64,000 nt of DNA from JBBQXH01 sp963710975 (GTDB lineage: Bacteria > Actinomycetota > Thermoleophilia > Gaiellales > Gaiellaceae). Shown piece by piece: positions 30,615 to 37,509 of the stretch (position 1 is its first letter; each line of letters starts with the position of its first letter). Location of the stretch: NCBI GenBank assembly GCA_963710975.1, contig CAVQCG010000003.1, positions 124,001-188,000 of the forward strand, in the 5' to 3' direction. A model generated the notes under the pieces. It searched no databases. It worked only from the letters and a program-made list of their open reading frames with translations, and was not told the origin of the DNA. A program made the translations under genes and the position numbers.

Positions 30615-31157
30615 ATGACAGACGTTCGAACACACGAGACCTCACCCATAGCCGATCAGATGACCGACGATCCGCTGGAGCCGTTCCGGGGCAGGCGCTC
30701 GTACCTGAGCCTGACGACCTTTCGCCGTGACGGGAGCCCGGTGACGACGCCAGTCTGGTGCGTCGTGGACGACGACCGTGTGCTCATGCGAACGGACTCC
30801 GAGTCCTACAAGGTCAAGCGGCTCCGTAACAATCCATCAGTCTCGATCGCAGCGTGCGATTCGCGCGGCAAGCCCCGGAGTGAGGCGATTCCCGGAGAGT
30901 CCGAGGAGCTTCCCGCGACCGAACGAAAGCGGATCGAGCGAATGCTCCTGCGCAAGTACCCGGTCGGGCTCGGGGCAGAGATCGCCTTCCTGCGACCAGT
31001 CCACTCGCTGGCTGCGTCCCTCGGTCGGGGCCGCAAGCGCGGCCATCCGCTGTTCTTCGCGATCAGGCCGTCCCGAAACTCGTCCGTCGGACGCGTCATG
31101 TTCGCCGCGCTGCCCTGGCTGGGCGATTTCCTCTCGACAGCTGCGGCGGCGGTATGA
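30615..31157 (+). CDS. PPOX-class, probably F420-dependent oxidoreductase
   Basis: 180 aa with GAGGAGGG before ATG 30615. The split-barrel FMN/F420-binding pattern is visible: GRRSYLSLTTFRRDGSPVTTPVWCVVDDDRVLMRTDSESYKVKRLRNNPSVSIAACDSRGKPR, characteristic of the F420-linked PPOX group of actinobacteria. The extra C-terminal 60 residues are arginine-rich and less conserved. These enzymes reduce quinones, biliverdin and unsaturated bonds in secondary metabolites. It is the last gene of the 28428-31157 run and leads into the polyketide genes. Confidence 0.82.
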   Translation: MTDVRTHETSPIADQMTDDPLEPFRGRRSYLSLTTFRRDGSPVTTPVWCVVDDDRVLMRTDSESYKVKRLRNNPSVSIAACDSRGKPRSEAIPGESEELPATERKRIERMLLRKYPVGLGAEIAFLRPVHSLAASLGRGRKRGHPLFFAIRPSRNSSVGRVMFAALPWLGDFLSTAAAAV

Positions 31158-31218
31158 GGCAAGCCCGCGGACTAGCTGAGGCGAGTACTCCGCCCACGGC
31201 CGGTAGAATCGCCGTCGC

Positions 31219-31863
31219 GTGCCGACCTCTGAGATGACCGACCTCGTCTGCATCTCCAGGCCCATGGGCGCGGGCGGTGAGGCGGTGGGGCGCCTGGTCG
31301 CCGAGAAGCTCGGGTTCCGCTACGTCGACGAGGAGATCGTCGAGCGTGCGGCGGCAAAGCTCGACGTACCGGTCGACCTCGTCGCGGATGCCGAGAGCCG
31401 CAGGTCGTTGACCCGGCGGGTGCTCGAGGAGCTCATGCGAGACGCCTCCGGCATCTCGATGATGAGCGGTGGAGTGCCCACGCCATCCGAGGCGCGATCG
31501 AGCGAGGACTACCGCGCTCTGATCGAGCAGGTCGTGCGTGAGACCGCCGAGGAAGGGCAGGTCGTGATCGTGGCGCACGCTGCGTCGATCCCGCTAGCCG
31601 GCCGCCCGGGGCTCGTGCGGGTCCTCGTCACAGCCTCACCGGACGTGCGAGCCACTCGACTCGCCGGAGAGCTCAACCTGCAGGAGCCCGAGGCGAAGAA
31701 GCTGGTGAAGGAGAGCGATCTCGCGCGGATCGACTACCTGAAGCGCTTCTACGGCGTGAAGGACGAGACCCCGACGCTCTACGACCTCGTCGTCAATACC
31801 GACCTTCTCGCACCCGAGGTGGCAGCAGCCCTGGTACTTGCCGCGGCCGGGGGCACTGCCTGA
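31219..31863 (+). CDS. Cytidylate kinase-like P-loop protein
   Basis: 214 aa from GTG 31219 (ATG 31234 is possible). It matches the cytidylate kinase-like group, in which the usual GxxxxGK loop is degenerate: SRPMGAGGEAVGRLVAEKLGFRYVDEEIVERAAAKL. The C-terminal part has the LVTASPDVRATRLA and YDLVVNTDLLAPEVAAALVL elements. The loop lacks the canonical GKS/T lysine, so classical CMP phosphorylation is doubtful; such proteins often occur beside transport or secondary-metabolite genes. It is upstream of, and in the same direction as, the TcmI cyclase. Confidence 0.75.
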   Translation: MPTSEMTDLVCISRPMGAGGEAVGRLVAEKLGFRYVDEEIVERAAAKLDVPVDLVADAESRRSLTRRVLEELMRDASGISMMSGGVPTPSEARSSEDYRALIEQVVRETAEEGQVVIVAHAASIPLAGRPGLVRVLVTASPDVRATRLAGELNLQEPEAKKLVKESDLARIDYLKRFYGVKDETPTLYDLVVNTDLLAPEVAAALVLAAAGGTA

Positions 31864-31924
31864 GTAACCCGTCCGGGCGCTGGACTCCCCGGGCGCAGGC
31901 CCCTATGCTGTCGCCGGACAGGCG

Positions 31925-32272
31925 ATGGGAGGACGTGGCGTCAAACGGGGCGTGATCGTGGCTCGGATCAAACCGGGCTCGGAAGACGACGTGGCCCGGA
32001 TCTTCGCCGAGTCCGACGACTCGGAGCTACCGGCACTGGCCGGTGTCGTCCACCGGAGCCTCTTCGTGCTCGACGACATCTACGTCCACTACGTCGAGAC
32101 CGACGAGGACTTCGAGGCCGCGGTCGACCAGATCCGTGCGCACCCGCTCTTCAAGGAGATCTCGACCCAGCTCGACGCCTACATCTCGCCGTACGATCCT
32201 GAGACCTGGCGCTCGCCGAAGGACGCGACGGCACGAGAGTTCTATTCCTGGGACGCCAACGCCGACCCGTGA
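31925..32272 (+). CDS. TcmI-type polyketide cyclase
   Basis: 115 aa. The TcmI family is recognisable from VIVARIKPGSEDDVARIFAESDDSELPALAGVVHRSLFVLDDIYVHYVETDEDFEAAVDQIRAHPLFKEI...LDAYISPYDPETWRSP. These cyclases close the later rings of type II polyketides (tetracenomycin, whiE ORFVII spore pigment). They are small ferredoxin-like dimers without cofactors. Its stop overlaps the start of the TPR gene (GTGA), which in turn overlaps the carboxylase gene, tying it to the malonyl-CoA supply genes in one transcript. Together with KS/CLF at 42.5-45 kb it is direct evidence of an aromatic polyketide route. Confidence 0.9.
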   Translation: MGGRGVKRGVIVARIKPGSEDDVARIFAESDDSELPALAGVVHRSLFVLDDIYVHYVETDEDFEAAVDQIRAHPLFKEISTQLDAYISPYDPETWRSPKDATAREFYSWDANADP

Positions 32273-33150
32273 CCGGAACGTCGAACGACCAGCTTGTCGA
32301 ATCCGCCGTCGCGAGTCTCGAGGCCGGCGACTTCGAGAGCGCGCGGGAGTCGGCGCTCCTGGGCCTCGCGGAACGCCCAGACGATCCCGTGCTGCTGCAT
32401 GTGGCCGGCCGCGCGAGCGCGGAGCTCGGTCTCGACGATGCCGTCGGATACCTCGAGGCTGCTGCTGCGGCTGACCCGAGCAACGTGCGGACGTGGCGTG
32501 ACCTCGGCGATGCGCTGGCCGGACTGGGCCGCATCGACCCCGCCCGGGAAGCGTTTCGGCGTGCAGTCGAGCTTGCTCCGGACGATCCGCAAGCACTCCT
32601 CGACGTGGGGCTCGCATCGCTCGGCGCCGGGCGAACCGGCGACGCGGTCGCCTATCTCAAGCAGGCGACGCAACTCGATCCAACGAGCGTCAACGCGTAT
32701 CGCGGCCTGCTCGAGATCCACCGGCGAGACGGGAAGCTAGGAGAAGCGCTCACGGTGGCGATGCGTGTCGAGGAGCGCCTGCCGGACGATCCGATTGCGA
32801 CGCTCGACGTCGCCGAGCTCTGCCTCGCCCTGGGACGCGGCGACCAGTCCGCGGCCGCCTTCCAACGCCTTCGGGCGCTCGACGACGATCCGGAGCACGA
32901 GGTGTACGCCTATCACGGGCTGATCGAGGTCGAGATCCAGCGCGGACACCTGCGCAGGGCTCTCGACCTGGCGGTCGACGCGACGAAGATCGACCGGCTC
33001 GGGCGCACCACAGACGTGCTCGCCTTCGTCGTAGGCCAGGTCTTCGGCGAGCAAGATCGTCCCGGCCCGTCCCGGGAGGAGATCGATGCCGTCCTCGGCG
33101 CGTCGCGTGCGGAGCACCGGCGCCTTCACGCGGAGGCTCTTGTTGCCTGA
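32269..33150 (+). CDS. Tetratricopeptide-repeat protein
   Basis: 293 aa from GTG 32269, overlapping the cyclase stop by 4 bp. At least five TPR-like helix pairs of about 34 residues run through the protein (e.g. DDPVLLHVAGRASAELGLDDAVGYLEAAAAADPSNVRTWRDLGDALAGLGRIDPAREAFRRAVELAPDDPQALLDVGLASL). It has no membrane segment or enzyme motif, so it is probably a cytosolic scaffold. Position between the cyclase and the carboxylase suggests it may organise the polyketide enzymes; that is inference only. Confidence 0.82.
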   Translation: MTGTSNDQLVESAVASLEAGDFESARESALLGLAERPDDPVLLHVAGRASAELGLDDAVGYLEAAAAADPSNVRTWRDLGDALAGLGRIDPAREAFRRAVELAPDDPQALLDVGLASLGAGRTGDAVAYLKQATQLDPTSVNAYRGLLEIHRRDGKLGEALTVAMRVEERLPDDPIATLDVAELCLALGRGDQSAAAFQRLRALDDDPEHEVYAYHGLIEVEIQRGHLRRALDLAVDATKIDRLGRTTDVLAFVVGQVFGEQDRPGPSREEIDAVLGASRAEHRRLHAEALVA

Positions 33151-34879
33151 CGTCGCCGCACCCCCGCGCGAGACCTCTCAGGTCGAATGGACGAAGTGCC
33201 CGTCCTGCGACGCCTTCGTGTACCACAAGCGTCTCAGGCGCAATCTGGGCGTCTGCCCCGAGTGCAACTTCCATTTCCGTCTGCCTGTCAGGCAGCGCCT
33301 GCAGCAGCTCCTCGACGATGGCAGCTTCGTCGAGCTGAGCGCTGAGATCGAGCCACTCGATGCGCTCGCTTTCACAGACTCGAAGCCGTATGTCGATCGT
33401 CTCGCGGCTGCCCAGCGAAAGACGGGCAGCCGGGAGGGGGTCGTCTACGGGACGGCCACGATCGACGGCCACCCCATCGTGGTCGCGGCGATGGACTTCG
33501 CGTTCATCGGCGGCAGCATGGGAAGCGGTGTCGGGGAGGCGATCACGCAGGCTGCCGAGCTCGCGCTCGAGACTCGAACGCCGCTCCTGACCATCGCGGC
33601 CTCGGGCGGAGCCCGGATGCAGGAAGGCTGCGTGTCCCTCATGCAGATGGCGAAGACGAGCCAGGCCATCGCACGCCTCCACGAAGAAGGCGTCCTGTAC
33701 GTCTCCCTGCTGACAGACCCGACCTACGGGGGCGTGACCGCCTCGTTCGCCACCCTTGGAGACGTCCTGATCGCCGAGCCGTCGAGCTACGTCGGTTTCG
33801 CCGGTCCCAAGGTGATCGAGCAGACGATCCGCCAGCAGCTGCCGGACGGCTTCCAGACTGCCGAGTTCCTGCTCGATCACGGCATGCTCGACATCGTCGA
33901 GCCACGTGAGAATCTCCGTCAGACGCTCCGGAAGCTCCTCGCGCTCCACGAGCTTGCTTCGAGCGGCGACAGCGACGCGGACGCGCTCCGCGAACGGCTT
34001 CCGGACGGCGATGGCGCCGAGCCGGTGACAGATCCGGAGACGTACGCCGGGCGCGCACCGTGGGATGTCGTCCAACTCGCGCGTCACACCGACCGGCCGA
34101 ACACCCTCGAGTACGTGGGCTTCGTCTTCGACGACTTCCAGGAGCTCAACGGAGACCGGCTGTTCGATCAGGACGCCGCCATCGTCTGCGGCGTTGCCCG
34201 TCTCGGTGACCTGGCCGTCGTGGTAGTCGGTCATCAGAAGGGACATTCGACGAGCGAGATGATGGAGCGCAACTTCGGCATGCCTCAGCCGGATGGCTAC
34301 CGGAAGGCGCTCAGGCTGATGCGGTACGCGGCGAGATTCGGGATGCCGATCGTCACCTTCGTCGACACGCCGGGCGCATATCCCGGGATCGGGGCCGAAG
34401 AGCGCGGGCAGTCGATTGCAATCGCCGAGAGCATCATGGAGATGTCCCGCCTCCCCGTCCCGATCGTCACCATCGTGACGGGTGAGGGCGGAAGCGGCGG
34501 CGCACTGGCGCTTGCCGTCGGTGACCGCGTCCTCATGATGGAGAACGCCTACTACTCGGTGATCAGCCCGGAAGGGTGCTCGACGATTCTTTTCAAGGAC
34601 GCAGCCCAGGCAGCTCGGGCAGCCGAAGCGCTGCGGTTGACAGCCCCCGACCTCGTCCGCCTCGGGATCATGGACGCGATCGTTCCCGAGCCGGCCGACG
34701 GAGCGCATGCCGATCCGGCTGCCGCCGCCGCGAACGTCAAGACCGCCATCACGAGCACGCTCCGTGAGCTGCTGGGCGTGCCCGCCAAGGAGTTGCTCGA
34801 CCGACGTTACGACCGCTTCCGGGCATTCGGTGCCCCGGGGCGCCAACCCGTCCTGCCCGCGACAGGAGAGAGCCGATGA
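33143..34879 (+). CDS. accDA: Fused acetyl-CoA carboxylase carboxyltransferase (AccD-AccA)
   Basis: 578 aa. TTG 33143 (CGGAGG 6 nt upstream) overlaps the TPR stop; the frame is open further upstream to 33086. The beta half has the zinc ribbon (CPSC...CPEC, around residues 15-40) and the crotonase-like ASGGARMQEG and PTYGGVTASFATLGD motifs. The alpha half (from about residue 300) has DRPNTLEYVGFVFDDFQELNGDR, GHQKGHST, VDTPGAYPGIGAEERGQSIAI and EGGSGGALALAVGD. It transfers CO2 from carboxybiotin to acetyl-CoA to make malonyl-CoA. It is followed by AccB and AccC with a 4-bp ATGA overlap, a complete carboxylase inside a polyketide locus. Confidence 0.95.
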   Translation: MPDVAAPPRETSQVEWTKCPSCDAFVYHKRLRRNLGVCPECNFHFRLPVRQRLQQLLDDGSFVELSAEIEPLDALAFTDSKPYVDRLAAAQRKTGSREGVVYGTATIDGHPIVVAAMDFAFIGGSMGSGVGEAITQAAELALETRTPLLTIAASGGARMQEGCVSLMQMAKTSQAIARLHEEGVLYVSLLTDPTYGGVTASFATLGDVLIAEPSSYVGFAGPKVIEQTIRQQLPDGFQTAEFLLDHGMLDIVEPRENLRQTLRKLLALHELASSGDSDADALRERLPDGDGAEPVTDPETYAGRAPWDVVQLARHTDRPNTLEYVGFVFDDFQELNGDRLFDQDAAIVCGVARLGDLAVVVVGHQKGHSTSEMMERNFGMPQPDGYRKALRLMRYAARFGMPIVTFVDTPGAYPGIGAEERGQSIAIAESIMEMSRLPVPIVTIVTGEGGSGGALALAVGDRVLMMENAYYSVISPEGCSTILFKDAAQAARAAEALRLTAPDLVRLGIMDAIVPEPADGAHADPAAAAANVKTAITSTLRELLGVPAKELLDRRYDRFRAFGAPGRQPVLPATGESR

Positions 34880-35385
34880 CCGATCCCGACAAGGGCGCCA
34901 GCGCCCCAGACCGCGAGCTGATCGAGTCCGTCTGGCAGGAGGCCCGCGACCTCATAAAGAAGCTCGAGGGCAGCACCGTGCAGCGACTGCGTGTCGAGGC
35001 CGGTGAGTACCGCATCGAGATCGAGCGAGGAATGCCCGCCGGTGCCGTCGTGCAGCCCGCCCCGGCTGGGCCTGCCGCTCCGGCGGCGTCCGCGGCCGGC
35101 AGCGCTGCAGAGGGTGCTCCGCCGGCCGAGACCGACGGGCGCCACGCTATCCTCGCTCCGCTGGTCGGCACCTTCTACCGCGCCCCACAGCCGGGCGCAA
35201 AGCCGTTCGTCGAGGTGGGTGACGTCGTCGACGTCGGCCAGACAGTTGCCGTGGTCGAGGCGATGAAGCTGATGAACCACGTGCAGGCCGACGAGGCCGG
35301 ACGCGTGGCGGAGATCCTCGTCGAGGACGGAGCGTGGGTGGAGTTCGAGCAGGCGTTGATCATCTTCGAGCCGGTGGACGAGTAA
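34876..35385 (+). CDS. accB: Biotin carboxyl carrier protein of acetyl-CoA carboxylase
   Basis: 169 aa. An N-terminal helical region (LIESVWQEARDLIKKLEGSTVQRLRVEAGEYRIEIERG) is followed by an Ala/Pro linker and a biotinyl domain with the modification site AMKLMN at Lys131 (VVEAMKLMNHVQADEAG). It begins with ATGA overlapping the AccDA stop, and AccC follows 6 bp later, so the three subunits are made together. It carries CO2 between the biotin carboxylase and the carboxyltransferase. Confidence 0.95.
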   Translation: MTDPDKGASAPDRELIESVWQEARDLIKKLEGSTVQRLRVEAGEYRIEIERGMPAGAVVQPAPAGPAAPAASAAGSAAEGAPPAETDGRHAILAPLVGTFYRAPQPGAKPFVEVGDVVDVGQTVAVVEAMKLMNHVQADEAGRVAEILVEDGAWVEFEQALIIFEPVDE

Positions 35386-35391
35386 CGCGCC

Positions 35392-36768
35392 GTGTTCGCC
35401 AAGGTCCTGATCGCGAATCGAGGTGAGATCGCGCTCCGCGTTGCGCGAGCGTGCCGAGAGCTCGGGATCGGGAGCGTGGCCGTCTACTCGACGGCCGATG
35501 CCGAGTCCGCGGTCGTCCGCTTCGCGGACGAATCGGTTCACATCGGACCGCCTGCGGCCGGGCGCAGCTACTTGCACATTCCGAGCATCATCGGTGCGGC
35601 GCGCAAGACCGGTGCCGACGCGATCCATCCGGGGTACGGGTTTCTCTCCGAGGACCCGTACTTCGCCGAGATCTGTGCGAACGAGGGGATCACCTTCATC
35701 GGGCCTCGCCCCGAAGTGATGGAGAGGGTCGGTGACAAGGCGACCGCACGAGACCTGATGCAGAAGGCCGGCCTTCCCTTGCTGCCCGGGACGGTCGACC
35801 CGGTGAACACCGTCGACGAGGCGCGGGAGATCGCCGACTCGATCGGCTATCCGGTGATCGTCAAGGCGGTTGCGGGGGGCGGCGGGCGCGGGATGAGCGT
35901 CGTCTGGAGTCGCGAGGAGCTACCGACCCTGTACCAGTCGACGCGGGCGACCGCCCAGGCGGTGTTCAAGGACAGCGCGGTCTACATCGAGCGCTACCTG
36001 CAGGCCCCTCGGCACACCGAGATCCAGATCGTCTGCGATCAGCACGGCGGCGGCGTCTACTTCGGCGAGCGCGATTGCTCCGTCCAGCGGCGCCACCAGA
36101 AGCTGATCGAGGAGGCGCCCTCGATCCATCTGACGCCCGAGATGCGGAAGGAGATCGGCGAGAAGGCTGTCCAGGGAGCGCTCTCGGTCGGCTACACCGG
36201 TGCCGGAACGATGGAGTTCCTGCTCGACACCGAGGGAAACTTCGCGTTCATGGAGATGAACGCCCGTATCCAGGTCGAGCATCCCGTCAGCGAGATGATC
36301 ACCAGCACCGACCTGATCCAGGAGCAGATCCGGGTCGCGGCCGGCGAGCCGCTCTCCGTCGACCAGGCGGGCGTCGAGTTTCGAGGTCACTCGATCGAGT
36401 GCCGCATCAACGCCGAGGATCCAGACGCGAACTTCGCGCCGACCGCGGGCCGCCTCGAGACGTACGTGCCGCCGGGGGGCCCGTGGACTCGGGTCGATTC
36501 CCACTGCTACCCGGGCTGGACGGTCAGTCCCTTCTACGACTCCCTGATCGCGAAGCTGATCGTGTGGGCGCCCGACCGGGAGCGGGCGATCGAGCGGATG
36601 CAGCGTGCGCTCGGAGAGTTCGAGATCTCAGGTCGCGGCGTCAAGACCACGATCCCGTTCCACCAGCAGATTCTGGCCGACTCGCGCTTCCGGGCCGGCG
36701 ATGTCTCGACGAGCTTCGTCGAGGAGTTCATGGCCGACCAGGAGAACGCCGCGGCCGCGGCACTCTAG
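35392..36768 (+). CDS. accC: Biotin carboxylase subunit of acetyl-CoA carboxylase
   Basis: 458 aa from GTG 35392, the usual length. The ATP-grasp enzyme shows KVLIANRGEIALRVARACRELGI, IHPGYGFLSEDPYFAE, the glycine-rich VIVKAVAGGGGRGM loop, ERDCSVQRRHQKLIEEAPS and MEMNARIQVEHPVSEM near residues 290-305. It carboxylates biotin on AccB using bicarbonate and ATP. It lies directly after accB and 15 bp before the GAF gene. An ordinary housekeeping copy might exist elsewhere in the genome, so dedication to polyketide synthesis is inferred from position. Confidence 0.96.
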   Translation: MFAKVLIANRGEIALRVARACRELGIGSVAVYSTADAESAVVRFADESVHIGPPAAGRSYLHIPSIIGAARKTGADAIHPGYGFLSEDPYFAEICANEGITFIGPRPEVMERVGDKATARDLMQKAGLPLLPGTVDPVNTVDEAREIADSIGYPVIVKAVAGGGGRGMSVVWSREELPTLYQSTRATAQAVFKDSAVYIERYLQAPRHTEIQIVCDQHGGGVYFGERDCSVQRRHQKLIEEAPSIHLTPEMRKEIGEKAVQGALSVGYTGAGTMEFLLDTEGNFAFMEMNARIQVEHPVSEMITSTDLIQEQIRVAAGEPLSVDQAGVEFRGHSIECRINAEDPDANFAPTAGRLETYVPPGGPWTRVDSHCYPGWTVSPFYDSLIAKLIVWAPDRERAIERMQRALGEFEISGRGVKTTIPFHQQILADSRFRAGDVSTSFVEEFMADQENAAAAAL

Positions 36769-36783
36769 AAGGGGGACCGACCG

Positions 36784-37380
36784 ATGCCCGACGACAAGGA
36801 TCGTGAGATCGCAGAGCTGCGGGGGCGTCTGGACGAGGAGGTCGGGCGACTTCATCGCCTGGTCGAGATCTCCGGGCTCCTGAACTCGACGCTGAAGCTC
36901 GAGGAGCTTCTCGGCCTGATCCTCAGCTCGGCGGCCGAGCTGCTCGACGCCGAGACGAGCTCGCTGTTCCTCCTCGACGAGGAGACAGGGGAGCTGACGG
37001 TGGAGGCGGCGGCGGGCCAGCCGGCCGAAGATGTCATGAAGCAGCGCGTCCCGGCGGGCGCCGGTATCGCGGGCTGGGTGGTCGCGAACGGCGAACCGGC
37101 GATCGTCGAAGACCCGACCGCCGATCCGCGTTTCTTCGGCGGGATCGACGAGAAGACCGGCTTCGAGACGCGGAACGTGCTGGCCGTGCCGATGCGCACG
37201 AAGGAGCGGGTGATCGGCGTCGTCGAGGTGATCAACAAGCGCTCGGGCAGCTTCGACGACAGAGATGTCGAGATCGGGACCGCGCTCGCGAGCCAGGCGG
37301 CGACCGCGATCGACAACACACGGCTCTACGCGCGACTCGCCGACGCCGTCGTCGCTTCGCGCCTCTCGTACCGGCTCTAG
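36784..37380 (+). CDS. GAF-domain protein
   Basis: 198 aa with AAGGGGG before ATG 36784. A short coiled-coil start (DREIAELRGRLDEEVGRLHRLVEISGLLNSTLKLEELLGLILSSAAELL) leads into one GAF domain (DAETSSLFLLDEETGELTVEAAAGQPAEDVMKQRVPAGAGIAGWVVANGEPAIVEDPTADPRF...RNVLAVPMRTKERVIGVVEVINKR). No output domain follows, so it is a bare small-ligand sensor that presumably binds another protein. It is in the same direction as the carboxylase genes and the kinase gene 130 bp downstream. Confidence 0.88.
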   Translation: MPDDKDREIAELRGRLDEEVGRLHRLVEISGLLNSTLKLEELLGLILSSAAELLDAETSSLFLLDEETGELTVEAAAGQPAEDVMKQRVPAGAGIAGWVVANGEPAIVEDPTADPRFFGGIDEKTGFETRNVLAVPMRTKERVIGVVEVINKRSGSFDDRDVEIGTALASQAATAIDNTRLYARLADAVVASRLSYRL

Positions 37381-37509
37381 AGCGACCTCCCCTGATTGGG
37401 GGACTGCGGTTTCGCCTGCCCGGAGCGACAGTACATTCGGCACGAGTGAAGCACGCAGCAGCCGGATCCGTCCGGTCTCTGTCTCTGCTAGGCGCGAGAG
37501 GATCAGCCG

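Noticed and set aside
32750..34846. 698-codon minus-strand frame opposite the TPR and AccDA genes
   Set aside because: No recognisable domain and exactly antisense to a conserved carboxyltransferase.
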